From: Cymodocea nodosa
Lineage: Eukaryota; Streptophyta; Magnoliopsida; Alismatales; Cymodoceaceae
NCBI GenBank assembly: GCA_036874045.1
Contig: CM072337.1
Span: 1,674,001 to 1,738,000 of the forward strand
Reading direction: 5' to 3'
Length of the DNA: 64,000 nt
Of this stretch, positions 36,876 through 49,134 are shown piece by piece (the first letter of the stretch is position 1; each line of letters starts with the position of its first letter). The translations under genes and the position numbers were made by a program. The notes under the pieces are model-generated. The model was not told the origin of the DNA, did no database searches, and was given only the letters and a program-made list of their open reading frames with translations.

Positions 36876-38194
36876 TTTGCCGATCGACACAGAGATGAAG
36901 CGGAGGCAGTTGAGGGAGGCAGACGCCAGTTTTTTTTTTTTTTTTTTTATTAAAGTAGTAAATTTAACCGTAAGTTTAAGTTTAAAGATTCAATAATTTT
37001 TTTTTGTCATTATTATATTTCTACACTGGTTTTTTTTATCATTAAGGTAAAATATACTTCTACACTAGTTTCTCATTAATATTTAATTCTCCTTTGGAAA
37101 TGGTTAATTTGAAAAAAAAAAGTTGAAGATGTTTATCTTACAATTGTAAAAATAATTGATACAGTAAATTAAAATTTATTAATAAGGAAAATTATATATT
37201 ATTAAATATTTATAAAAATTATATATATAAATAAGTTTTTATAAAAGCAATATCTCATTAATTCAATATATCATTTTTTTTTGCGTGTAACTCATTAATT
37301 TTAAGTACACAAAAAATGTTTTAAATGCAATATTCGTTGTTGATAGATTTTAAATTGATATATTTAAATCGTAAAATAAACACTTACAATACTTGTAATT
37401 ATAAGTACCAACATCACTATTTTCCCCTTGTTATACATTGAACATTGGTGGTTATTGTGTGAAATGAATAAAAATCATGGTGATGACATTAATCATAGAG
37501 TTTAATTAAATATAAAATTTATTAACCATGTCATATTTTTTAATGTTTAAATTTTAATGAATATAAAATTTATTTGTATTTAAAAATTATTGTTGATGAT
37601 TTTCTTTTATTTTTGACCGTGATTACATCTATGATTTATTATCGCTTCAAAATTTATTTTCAATTATATACTTTTTTTATTAAATGCATAAGACATTATG
37701 TGGGAAAAATTTTATTCATTTTTAGTTACATCAATTAAGATTTTTTAACTATATACATTTTTAATTTAAAGGCATAAAATGACGATGATTTTCTTTTCAT
37801 ATGATCTAATGACTTATGAAAGGGGTGTGTGTGTGTGTGTGTATATACATGTATATGTACACAAATGATCATATAACATTAATTAATCTACCGAAATTAC
37901 TTAGTAAAAATATCTAGTTACCTAATTAAATTACTTGAATCACCCTCATCATCCTAAACTAAATCATTTAATTAAATTTCTTAATCACTTAAAATTATTA
38001 AAACAGTCACTTCATTAAATTCTTTATACAAACTTCTTAATTAAATTCCTTAATCACATTTCCCATCTTTCTGCCGTACTCTCTTTCTTCTCTTAAAAAT
38101 TTGTGAAATACAACTTCAAAAGTTACCTTTAAACTGCTTTCTTACGTTAAAACATAGCTTCTTAAACTTCTATTCACTTCACAATATCAAATCA
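36876..38194. other. CPI1 upstream region and spacer
   Basis: Begins with the CPI1 5' leader, containing an A-rich run on the gene strand (T-run on plus, about 36931-36949). The rest is AT-rich spacer with a GT dinucleotide repeat at 37825-37842. No gene was recognised. A short motif tttttatcattaaggtaaaa (about 37031) recurs near 39220 and 39290. Confidence 0.7.
37825..37842. repeat. (GT)9 microsatellite
   Basis: Eighteen bases of uninterrupted gt followed by atatacatgtatatgtac, a potential polymorphic marker. Confidence 0.9.
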
Positions 38195-38277
38195 GCTGGT
38201 TTGCCCGAGTGGTTAAGGGGGAAGACTTAAGATCTTCTGCACACAAGTGCGCGTGGGTTCGAACCCCACAGCCAGCA
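38195..38277 (+). tRNA. tRNA-Leu (UAA)
   Basis: The 7-bp acceptor stem GCTGGTT pairs with AGCCAGC (one G-T pair), with discriminator A at 38277. The anticodon stem GAAGA/TCTTC encloses loop CTTAAGA, so the anticodon is TAA (38228-38230). A long class II variable arm typical of tRNA-Leu follows. The T arm is GTGGG-TTCGAAC-CCCAC. A-box (TGGTTAAGGGG) and B-box (GGTTCGAACCC) are in place. No intron and no encoded CCA, as expected for a nuclear gene. Confidence 0.97.
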
Positions 38278-38295
38278 TTTTTTTTTTTTTTTTTT
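38278..38295 (+). terminator. Pol III terminator after tRNA-Leu
   Basis: Eighteen T residues start immediately after the discriminator base; four or more suffice for RNA polymerase III termination. Confidence 0.9.
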
Positions 38296-40861
38296 CAATA
38301 ACCGTTTGAATGCTACAAGTACGATTGAAAATGTACCTTTTGAAAACGTGTTTTTATTACATATCCCGCAGTTCAATTTTTATTTAAAAAATGCAGCTTT
38401 TACATTTCCCTTTAAACATTTGTTGAGAATTTCTGGAAAAAGTTACGAAAACATTATCTTATATTTCTAGCCTTTTCTAATAAAAAATCTATAATTCTAA
38501 CAATGGTTTCATACGCAGCTTGAAACAAACACCGGAATCTTTAGCAAGAGGTATGTGCACTGGAAACATATTCGAATTAGATATATCAATATCTAAATTT
38601 GTATTTATTTAATATCTACATATTTGTATAATTCATTCGATTAATATTTAGACGACCATTTAAGCATCTTAATCCACGTCCAATTAATTCATTTGAATTC
38701 AGATTCGACTTCTAATATCCAAATTTGGAAAGTTTCAATTTAAATATCAAAATCTGCAAATTTGATCTGAATAAATGAATTTGACAATTGGAAACATTGA
38801 ATATGAATGTGACTATTTCGCATTGATATATTATATTTTATTTTAAAAAAGCTTAATTCAAGTACCTAAATCAAGACGTTCAAACTTGAACGTGATTATC
38901 TTATATTAAAAATTTGTAGACATAAATTTGTAAATAAAATAAAACTATAAGTTATGTTAGATGTCGAAATATTTGCTTGGTAAGTACATGAATTCGAATA
39001 ATATTTTAATCGACGGATACATGTATATCTTAATTTGATCTGAATTTTTTGTGAATATGAATTTCAGAACCCTATTAATACCCGTTAAATTTTAGATTTA
39101 AATGAATCTAGACTTGATTAAATTTCGAATATTCATTTACACGACTAATTATTAAATCTAGTTTGTCTTCCCAGGCACAACATTATTTTGGTAAAAGTAA
39201 AGGTAGCTTCCTGAAGATTTTTTTTATTATCAAGGTAAAAAAATTCAAATCTAAGTCAATTGAATCAATGTTAATAACATGATAAAAGTTTTTTTTATCA
39301 TCGTTAAGGTAAACCTCTAAACATACAAGGTAGTCCTTAAAAGTAACTACAAAGCAATTTCTTTGTTAAATCAACAACTCTCATGTAGATTTAATCATAT
39401 GATTCATGGGAGAAAGCAGAGCATTTTAAACTTCTCCTTTGTATACAATTACATGTCACTCCAATTCCAATCAATGCAAATGATTCATTAACTTTGAATA
39501 ACCTTTTGAATGCACAGAATTCATTTCTCCCTGGAGAAGTGGAGAATTAGACTACAAGATCAAGTCTAAAGGTTACATTTAGGCAGGATTTTAAACACTG
39601 CTTGACTTTTTCTAGGCAATAGGTTGAATGATGCCGAACAAAGCGAGAACTACTGGCAAAAAAAGAACAGAACAATTGCTTATTTGGGCATTGAGTGAAA
39701 ATCCTGACATACTACAGAAGTGCTGGTATATCAGCTTTTCATGGCTCTCACATTTGCTCTTTCATTAAATTTAGGTTGTGAAACACATTCCAAGACGTTC
39801 TCTATTTGAATAAGAAATCTTCTGCTAAAAATCTTGAAAGATTCATGGCATATGTCTCATGTCAGGTCTATTTAATTCAAATTTAATCTCATAATCCAAC
39901 AACTGTAAATCGCATCTAAACACACTTTCAGACTCTTGAAAGAAGATGAGAGAGGAACAGGCGGTCAAACATAGGCAGTTACTTTAGGACCCAAGACAAT
40001 TGCCAAACTCTGCCTGGGATATACAAAGCCAATTTCTGGATAGGTTTGAATATTACAAGCCCCTGTTTCAAAACAGGCTATGTCTGGACTCAGGTGGACC
40101 AAGGACACCCACAAGCCAGCCCGAAAGCCGAAAACATCATTCGTTCTACTTTGGATATTAGCCACTCTCGTGTCAGATAGATGCCAAATATTTTAAGCCA
40201 CAACAAGAGGAAGATAGACATATGAACAGATTAGAGTCATTCGTGACAACTCCAATAAGGATGATTCGGCCGAGGACCAGAGCTAAATACCCATTAAACA
40301 ATGTGGCCAAAATCAAAGAAATTCATCGAATAAACACATGACAGTGACAGAAAAAAGGTGGAATGCTAAATCAGAATGCATCCATCCACTTCAGAAAAGG
40401 AGGGCATCCAAGGTCGCACATCATCTGAGAAGAAAAGTAAAGGAACAAAAAGATGCCATGGAAATGTAATCTGTTTTTTTTTTTTTTTTGGATAATGGTA
40501 GTGCTTTTGTTGGGATATTAATCCGATATCTGTTGGTCATACAAATGTTATCAGTGGAAACATCCGAATTCTAGTGATGAAACAACAATCGAAGCAAGGA
40601 AGAATTTTTAGCCCAAACAAAGGAAACACCACTGCAAATCTCTAGCCAATTCTAGATCCAACAACCACACCACAAAGAAACCAACCATTTCACCACGGCA
40701 AATTGCATTCATCCACACAGAAGTCGTTCAGATTCTCTAAGAACCAGAAATACCAATTTAAGGTGAACACATACATGTTGAGATCGAAAGATATAAATAT
40801 ATTTTAGTAGAAAAATAAGCACAACAAAGATCTAGAGAAGGGGACAGGGAAATTGAAGACC
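38296..40861. other. Spacer between tRNA-Leu and the AN1 gene, including its 3' UTR
   Basis: 38.3-39.5 kb is AT-rich without recognisable content. 39.55-40.86 kb is more complex and lies downstream of the minus-strand AN1 gene, so its right part is probably that gene's 3' UTR. An open frame at 39965-40165 (minus) matched no family I know. Confidence 0.65.
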
Positions 40862-41365
40862 TCATATTTTGATGATCTTAGCAGCTCTGATGACAGGATT
40901 GGCCCTGGCTATCTCCTCCCTGCCTGCAGCCTTGTAATCGAAGGAGCAGTCATGGGTGTCGGAGAACCGGTGCCGTGCACAGAACAGATCGCCGCAGCGG
41001 CATCGGAAGCCCGTCAGCCTCACCTTCCTCTGGCACCTAGAGCATCGGTTGGTGAACCGGACGGGGGGTTGGTGGCCATCTTGCTCCCCTTCCTTCCTCT
41101 TCTGGGTGCAGCTGGCGTTCTCGGGTTCGGCAGTGTGGAGCCCAGGCTGCTGAGATTGGTGCCCTAGTTTCTGGCCGTAGGCGTTGGTGACGTCTGGGTT
41201 CTCAGGTCGGTGATGGTCCTGAGGAGGTTTGAGAAAGAGGGCTGGTGGTGGAGGGGATGCTGATGTTGGTGGAGACGAAGGGGGAGTAGGAGGTGAGGAC
41301 GAGGACGACGACGGCTTGAGGATCTCCGCTTCGTCTTTGTCAAGGTTGCAGCTTTCTCTTGCCAT
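40862..41365 (-). CDS. AN1 zinc-finger stress-associated protein, A20-less
   Basis: A 167-aa intronless protein of the plant SAP family, whose members respond to stress and, where tested, act in ubiquitin-linked signalling. The C-terminal half has the full AN1 finger: [20 protein letters not shown], then HRFSDTHDC, with all seven Cys and both His zinc ligands. It ends [21 protein letters not shown], close to the Arabidopsis SAP5 tail. The N-terminal half, where most SAPs carry an A20 finger, is instead Ser/Pro-rich ([18 protein letters not shown]) with no cysteine pattern. AN1-only SAPs exist in other plants, so this is probably a lineage feature. Start chosen at [16 protein letters not shown] because of family similarity and good ATG context (gcgaaaATGgca); the frame stays open upstream to 41527. 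Intronless SAP genes are common. Confidence 0.92.
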   Translation of the reverse strand: MARESCNLDKDEAEILKPSSSSSSPPTPPSSPPTSASPPPPALFLKPPQDHHRPENPDVTNAYGQKLGHQSQQPGLHTAEPENASCTQKRKEGEQDGHQPPVRFTNRCSRCQRKVRLTGFRCRCGDLFCARHRFSDTHDCSFDYKAAGREEIARANPVIRAAKIIKI

Positions 41366-42655
41366 TTTCGCGGAGATGTCGAGAAAGGTCAAATCCAAAC
41401 TCACTCGGCAAAAAAGGTACAAATCCAGACGACGACGACACCAGCAAGACCCGAGAAAAACAACAGCAAAAGGGAAGAAGATCTGGAAGTCGAGATTAAG
41501 CTTGGTGCTTTCAAGATCCAGATCCAAAGATGGATTCCATCCTACAGGTCGGAAAAACCAACCTCCGACGAGCTCATCTTCCCAATAAAAATCACGGCAC
41601 GGTAGAGAAAATCACCAAAACAACAGTTGAAATCCGACCTTTCTCCACCGATCAGGGCAAGGAATCGCGCATGGACGAAGCATGCGATCGGCCTCGGAGA
41701 CCAGAGGAGGAACGAAGCGAGCCGGCGAGGAGGACGAGGTGGGAACGAGGGAAAGGGCGTGGACGTAAAAAGGAAGAAATTAATCCTATTATTAATTAAT
41801 TACTTATTATTATTATCATATAAAAAAATTATAATTTAAAACAAACGAAAGGCCAGGGGCAAAGGTCCATGTTTGCAACCTTTTCGTGGCGTTCGACGTG
41901 GCGAGATATCATCCGTCTGATTGATCCGTTGGGAGATCCGACGGTTGGAGAATGCTGGGCCGGTCCGGTTCACCGTAGCCCGTGTCACGGCCGGGGCCCG
42001 TTCGGCGGAGGTCGGTGGGCGAGAATGGGCTTCGCATGCGTGGCATCTTGTCGTCATGCCTGCGTGGAAATTCGAGAGTCGCGTGGGATTTCTTTTTTTT
42101 GAAAAATAGAACTTAGAATTAAAAAATGATAAATATTTATCTTATAATAAGATAGATCGATTTAAAACTTATGGACGAGAAATACTTTATTATTGAAACG
42201 AACATTTATAAAGAAAAAATATTTATTTATTTTAAACGTAATTTTTGGTGTGGATGCATTTTAAGTTAATATCGACAACATACTTTTACGGATTTCCCAA
42301 AAAAATCTTAGGAAGAGAGATCCGTTGATAATGTAATGTATATCTTTGGATTAGAATTTAATATTTCTTTCCTTGGTAGAATGAAATATTAAATACATTA
42401 CTTGATTATCGCAAAAAAGTTAGATGTTCGAATTTTAGGATTGTGTTTAATTCAGAAATGTATTGAAATATTCCATACGATGGACCAACGGTTAACAGTA
42501 ATGAGTCCAACTTTTTCACGTAGAAAAAAAAAACTATTTTTAAGCTGACTTTTAAACTTTAAATGCTAAAAAATTGCAATTTCGCCAACCGCACGATCAT
42601 TTGTTATTCGGTAATATTCCAGGGGTAAAATAGTCATTTCATCCTTAAACTATTT
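41366..42655. other. AN1 gene 5' leader and upstream region
   Basis: 41366 to about 41770 is likely leader and proximal promoter of the minus-strand AN1 gene. 41850-42075 is markedly GC-rich with gggccggtccgg and ggccggggcccg words, typical of plant promoter GC clusters. 42110-42655 is AT-rich without features. Open frames in the GC-rich part overlap on both strands, as expected from composition. Confidence 0.55.
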
Positions 42656-42961
42656 TTGAGTATGAGCTGGACTTCATTTTCCTCCCGATGTCTGCCCCCG
42701 AGGTGGGCTGCTGCGTCGTCGTCTCCTCGGCTGTCTACGCGTGAAGGAGGCGTTCTCGGCGATCCCCTGCGGCGGCGAGCGGTGATCCACGAGGCGGTGC
42801 GACCGACGGTGGCTGCGCGTGCAGCTGACCGTCGGCGCGGAGGCGCTTTCGGTGTCGTGTGCGTGGGAGAAGCTCCGTCTGTGCGAGCTTCGGCGGCCAA
42901 GAGAGAGAGAGAGAGAGAGGAAGAAAGGGGAAGAAGAAGGGGATTCTGGGGATTTTTGTAA
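42656..42961. other. Isolated GC-rich, gene-like island, unrecognised
   Basis: About 300 bases of high GC with open frames on both strands: 42656-42961 plus (101 codons) and 42634-42900 minus (88 codons, starting MAAEARTDGASPTH). It ends in a GA microsatellite (42901-42918). Neither product resembles a family I know. It could be an orphaned first exon, a captured gene fragment or noise. Flanking DNA is AT-rich. Confidence 0.3.
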
Positions 42962-43799
42962 ATAAGCCCTTAGTATTTCTCCTATTTAGTCTTGGAAATA
43001 GCATTTTCATAGATTTATGGTTGATTATTGCATGATATCGTTAGTTATTATGTAATAGTGTTCCTATCACTGTTGTTAGTGTATAATATGGTCGATTATG
43101 TACTGTGCTATATTGATTATTATGTAATTATTATTGATGCCAGGAATATTTTACGATATTATTGATGTTACCTATTATCGTTGATTTATGCATTATTGAT
43201 TATTGAATGTGACATGATATGATTGATTGATGTCCAACATGACAATATTACCCTGACTAATGATGATTATTACATTTTGGACATATAGTATTAGAAATGT
43301 AATTATTTGTGTTTGAGTTTGCCTTATTTGGTTATGTCATGTGAAGTATAATTATAAAAATTGCATGACATTGATTTTTATTATTACTGTGTGTTTGATA
43401 ATGGATGTCATTGCTATGATTAAGGTATTGACCTGTGAACTTTACTGGGTGAAGTGTGATTGTAATCATATGTTGTATATTTTGACATATGTAATGCAAC
43501 ATGGATGATGATTTATTGGTTTTTATGTTATATATTAGAATGATTTTGCCATTTATGATTGATAATAGATTTACTTATGGAGTTTTACCTCATTATTTGT
43601 GGTTTATTTTTTTAAAATTGTTTAGTAGACTTTTAAGTAGGGTGTGAGTAAGAGAAGATGTATAAGTAATAAAGCAAACATTTATATAAGTGAACAAGGA
43701 TGTGGCCAACAAAGAAGAGGAGGGCACAACACAAAAGAAGTCATTGAAGAGGTCGTTCACATTCTCCTTTTCCATGCTTAGCCTATTGATCAACTATAA

Positions 43800-43990
43800 T
43801 GATATTTAAAAATGATATACTAAATTTATTTTCATTATGTCATTTTACTTCTCTTATAAATTATATGATTGTATCTCATATATTGTCACTTCCAATTACT
43901 TTATTGTTTCCTCATGAAGCATGCATTTAATATCATAAAATGATATATTAAAATTAAATTTAATGTGTTGCATTATGCACTTATAATAAA
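43800..43990. repeat. Dispersed AT-rich repeat, copy 1
   Basis: Shares an ordered series of blocks with 55918-56090: aaaat-atat-taaatttattttc, tcattttacttc against tcattttgtcat, then atttaatatcataaaatgatatatt against atttaatatcacaaaatagtatatt. Each copy starts and ends with a related aaaat-(a/g)tatatta motif. Confidence 0.55.
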
Positions 43991-46450
43991 TAAATAAAAG
44001 TTATGTGTGCCTTTAAGAAAAATGAAATCTAAGAAGAAAAATACATTTTTGAAATAAGTTTAATTAAACTATAAAAGCATAGCCAATATGAGAAAAGAAA
44101 TTGGGAGACACTTTTTTTTTTCTTAAGATGTTTTTGTAGTGTTCTATTCCAATTTATATTGGATTTACAAGGTCAAATAAAGCTCTGCTCTCATCCATTT
44201 CTTGGAAAATTTGATGTAGCTTCAAGTGGTCCATGGTAATATTATAGCAAACAACTATTCTTCTTTTTAATGTTGAATTATCACAAGAATCTCCATTCAT
44301 TCATTTATCAAGGAAAATATGCTCCAAAATTTTATGTATCCTTCAAGTTGCCATCAATCACCAACCATGATGTTATGTATTTTGATGAAAAAAAATTATC
44401 AACCATAATAACCAATAATGTAACCTATAAAAACATGTTATTTAGACTAGTGAAATTGAATTAGTGTAGCTGTGAATGGTCAAGTTATTTGACCAATAGT
44501 CAAATCATGTTTTTTGGACAATTTGCATAGAAGCCTTTTTCTTTTACTTTAAAAGTTTTATTTCTTTAAAAAAGTCTAAATTTTTTTAAAAAATTAAATT
44601 TTAATTTTTATCTTTTCGATTTTCTTTAACAAAATAATCTTAATTTTTCTAAAATTATAATTAAGTCCAACAACGACCCTAAATACCTCAAAAGTCTGTA
44701 AATACCCCCTAGCCTCTTATTTTTTTCATGCATCTTACTGTAGTCTTCTTCCAACGACTAGCTTTCAAACTCTCACCTCTTTTTTCCAATCCTTCATTCT
44801 CGTAATTCTCAATTTTTCTAAAACATTCTCAAGAAAAATTCCTTCTTTAAACTTTCAAGTTAAGGAAAACCCAAGACACCATCTGCTTCAATGGAACCTA
44901 ATCTGCTATCCTAAAAAAAGTTGGTAGATTAGGTATAACAAATCATAGATCCTTCTCTAGTGTAATGTTGTAAAATCCAAATTCATGAGATCTAGAGTTC
45001 TTAGCAGTATCATTGGTGGTAGAGATTAAAACTTAAACATCAATTTCCTTCTCTTTGCTCTCTCCTTCTCATAATCCCAAATAATCTCTCACATCTACCT
45101 TGAGGGACCACAATATTAATCAGCTTTTTGTAATGTCTATTCACTCAATTGCACTTGAGCCTCTTTCACATTCTTTGAATATCTTCAATTGTATATTTAT
45201 CAGAACAATTCCAATGACATCTACACAATCAATTATTGTTATATGTTTCTCAATAATCATTTGATTGTTCTTTATAATAATTTTTTTTAATTATATCTCC
45301 TCAGGCATGTTTTGATTTTGTAACCTTTCTGGCCATCAATACATCAAATCATTGTTGTCTACAAAGAAGTGCAAGTTGAAATGGATGCTTATGTTTGTTT
45401 TATATTAGAGATAAACTTATAATTAATATTACTCTTGATAATATTTTTAATAATACTGTAACAATTTCATTAAATTTTGTATTGAATGTTACCAGTCATT
45501 ATTTCAATTGAACTTAAAGATAAAGCTATTAGTGATTTTGCCATCATATTTCGTAAAAAAAAGTAGGAAACAAATAGAATATAGTAATCGTTTAAGCAAG
45601 CAATCAATCAATCATATATTACAAGTAATTTTTATAATCATGAGATATTACCCTTGGGTTGGCCAAATGTTCTACAGAAATGCATTGATTTCAGAAAATT
45701 ATAACAACATATGAACTAATGAGACATGTATAGATTACTTGAATTCCTCTACTATGGCATTAAAGACTAAAAAAAAAAAAAAACAAAGGTTGATTAAAGA
45801 TAGGTCTTATTGCTATAATCATAGTTGCTATATATTAATTAGTATGGTAATAGTTTCTCTTAGAACTACTGTAGTATTTATCTTTTGCTAAAGTTGAACC
45901 CAAGAGATGTATATTACTAAATTTTAAATTCATGTATCTAAAACATAAAATACATACTTATAACATATTTAGGTACAAGTGATTGAAGATATGAAGGTGG
46001 CTAAATATCAGTTTGGGACATATACTTTTTAAAATTGCCTGGTAGCCCTTCTTTGACAGAAGATGTTAGTAAAGACCCCTACTCTTAATAATAACACTCC
46101 TCAGCATTGGGTTGACATTATAAATGCAGATGATGAAAATTGAAGTGTATGTTTCTACAAATTGCTGCTTCTTCTTTTTTAATTATTTCTGATTCAGATT
46201 GTCTTCATTTATATATTTCTTAACTTCTTTAAAACTTGATGTAGGTCTCTTCTTTGGTTGTGGTTTCATAACCAAAGGTTTTTTTTACTAATTTACCCTA
46301 TCGTTGACCTTGCAAAAAGAAATATTCAGTGCGTGTTAAATTTTCATTTTTTGAAATGCTCGAGCTTCGCTTAGGGAAAGGAAATGAATTCTCAAAAACT
46401 TAAGATGATAAACCGGGAGAAAGAATTTAATTGGGCCGGGTGAAATCGTA

Positions 46451-46499
46451 GCCCATACCACTAATTAAAAATGGTATGGGCCCGGCCTGGCCCATACCA
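46451..46499. promoter_or_regulatory. Inverted repeat of gcccatacca with a third copy
   Basis: gcccatacca at 46451-46460 and its exact reverse complement tggtatgggc at 46472-46481 form a perfect 10-bp inverted repeat with an 11-base spacer. A third, direct copy is at 46490-46499. The words tgggcc and ggccca around it resemble plant site II/TCP-type elements. No recognised gene follows, so promoter function is only inferred. Confidence 0.4.
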
Positions 46500-47632
46500 A
46501 AAAGAAGAAGATATTTTTTGCCCGGGGCTTGGCTGGTGTTCGTAAGATTTATGGTTGGTTGGTGGCACTCACATTCTTTATTACAAGCATTTGACTCTCG
46601 TCTTCGTCTTTTTATTCCTTCGTCTTATGTTATTACTCAAATTTGTCCTTACATCTGATCATTTTCATGTTCATCGATGCACGCAAACGTCTCGTTGTGT
46701 ACGATCCCTTCCATCATCATGCGCATAAAACATCCCTTTTGTGTCTCTCCATCTTACGCTAAGACTTTATTTTTCCTCTCGTGTCTGATCCTTTTCGGCG
46801 GTGGTACGTGCAGACACCTCCTCGCATCTGATCTCTTTCAAATCAAATTTGATGAATTTTCAATTATGAAATGGACGCTTACAACAACGCATATTATAAA
46901 ATTATAAATGCTGATAACAGCTTTTTTATTTAATGTTTGTGTAAGATGGAAAGTTTAAAAAGTTATTAGAATATTTATTTTTTTGTATAAATATTAAAGT
47001 TTTTTTTTTTTTTTTCCCTCCAACTTTCTCTCCTCTCACTTTAAAAAGGTTTTAAAAGTAATATGATTTTCCATAACTAAAAATAAAATTTAATATTAAT
47101 AATTTATGTATTTGTATTTAATTTACTCATTTTTATTAATATCTGTATTTTATGCTTATATTAAACTTTATTGATATTAATATTTTATTGTAAAAATAAA
47201 TTTTATGTTTCGTTTTTATTTTAAATTTTTAACTTTTCTTTCCACAAACAACCCTCTCCTTTTTTCTTTTTTTACCTTTTTCAAATTTTATAAAAAATCT
47301 AAAATTTTTAATTCACGAAAATCTCACTTTCCGTTCCTTTCTTTTCTAAACTTTTCCACCGGCACAAACACAATAAATGCTAACGGGAAGAAATTTTCAG
47401 ATTCGACAATATTTTATTGGCACGAAACGTCATAATCAAATATATTTTTTTAACGACGGTGATTACTTTTCTCGGTGCTCGCCGTGGCGTGGGCGACGAC
47501 GACGGCGACAACGACGACGACCATCGCCACGTCGATCATCACCGGACCCACGATTATTTCGTCACAGCTTATTAGATTTTGACACGTCGGCAAAGAATTA
47601 TAACATCATCAAATTGATGGTGACTTTTGTAA

Positions 47633-47658
47633 AATAATAATAATAATAATAATAATAA
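47633..47658. repeat. (ATA)n microsatellite
   Basis: Uninterrupted aataataat run of about 26 bases. Confidence 0.9.
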
Positions 47659-48359
47659 GGTATCTTCTTTTTTTCCCCTTTTGAATAATAAAGATAAGGT
47701 ATCTTGTCATTGTTACAGGGTTAGACAAGAAATTGCCATTTTAAAATTATCAGGTAAAGTATAATTTTTACGTTTACCAAAATTTATATCTTAATAGAGG
47801 TTATAAATATCGCAATATTTAACTAAATAAAGCAAAAGATTAGGGCAGAACCATGACCGATCATCACTTCAGCAATGGAGATGACATAAATTTAAAAGGA
47901 ATCTAGAGATTTATTTAGTCCTCAGTTTTAGGCTTTCTTGCAGTTGACGTATTTAAAATTTTTTACTAAGGTCGTTATCAATTGCAGGAAAAAAATAACA
48001 TCACAGCAGTGATAATAATTATGAATCAGTCTCTTACTTTATTGCGTGGATAATATTAATTGAATCGACAACGTCAGTCGATTGATCACCGAAATAATTA
48101 AATTAAGCAGCGTGGTTTAATTACGCAAAGATCGACGGGGCCACGCAAAATAATCCGGCGGATCGATCTGATGTGGACGTATTTGTTTTTTTTTTTTCTT
48201 AAATAATTGTATGTGGACATAAAAAAATTATAACATCGATTTTTAAAATTACGGTGAGCGCGGAAATCAATGGCCAGCAAGAAATCGGCTTCCCAGATGT
48301 AACGTCGAAGATTCCGACGAACAGAGCGTGTTAAATATTTTGTATTAAAATCGATTGAT

Positions 48360-48860
48360 AATAATAAGTGAGGAGATTTATCGTATATTTATTTAAATTT
48401 AAGTTTAATTTTTACATTGATTGAGGTAAGATTATTCCAATATTTTTCCTTACTTTTAATTTATTCAAATTAAATGAATGTACACGAAACTATTTTGAAA
48501 TATTCTATTTGAAAACCATAAAGAAATAATTAAGGAAATTTATTATACGTTAACTTAGGTTTAGTTTCTACACTAATCGATGTGGGACTATTCCAAGAAG
48601 AAGAAAAGAATTATAAACGTATATGACGTAGGATTCATCATTCATTGTCAATTAATTCTAAATTGAATTTTTATATGTTATTAGAAGAAGTTTACGTATA
48701 TAAAACATAAAATACCACAAGTGAAAGAATGTATCGAGTAAAAATATCACGTCGGAAGAAAAGAATCGGAATCTAATTAAGTTTACATGATGTAAGATTT
48801 GTTTGTCATTCATTATTAATTGATTTTAAGGAGAGATTTGTACATTCAGAATTTGAATTA
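48360..48860. repeat. Fragments of a dispersed repeat
   Basis: Several related segments occur in succession: ttaagtttaatttttacatt, ttaggtttagtttctacact, ttctaaattgaatttttata and attgattttaaggagagatt. Comparable segments at 8.5, 55.0-55.2 and 63.15 kb share cattatcaatt-attttgag-tggat-t-aca. They look like pieces of one LTR-type family, but no complete copy is present. Confidence 0.5.
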
Positions 48861-49022
48861 TGTGAAATTTAAATTCTGTAAAATTTGATAGAAAGAATTT
48901 AAAATTTAAGTATTTATGTATGTTTAGGAATTTGATGGAAATTAAAATTTAAGTATTTGTATACATAATAGAATTAAATAGAATTAATTTTTAAGTAATA
49001 AATTAAAATAATTAGAGGGAGT

Positions 49023-49056
49023 CCTCTCTCTCTCTCTCTCTCCCTCCCTATCCCTC

Positions 49057-49133
<77 letters not shown>
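49023..49133. repeat. (CT)n microsatellite, about 110 bp
   Basis: ct dinucleotides with a few ccctccctatccc interruptions near the left end; the uninterrupted tract from about 49069 to 49133 is over 60 bases. The minus-strand Arg-Glu open frame across it is a by-product. Confidence 0.95.

Positions 49134-49134
<1 letters not shown>

Noticed and set aside
36486-36890. 134-codon Gly/Arg-rich minus-strand open frame
   Set aside because: It is CPI1 exon 1 read through the 98-bp intron into the wrong frame of exon 2; splicing restores the enzyme frame.
41530-42109. Several Arg-rich open frames upstream of the AN1 gene
   Set aside because: They fall in the leader and GC-rich promoter region, overlap on both strands and show no family pattern.
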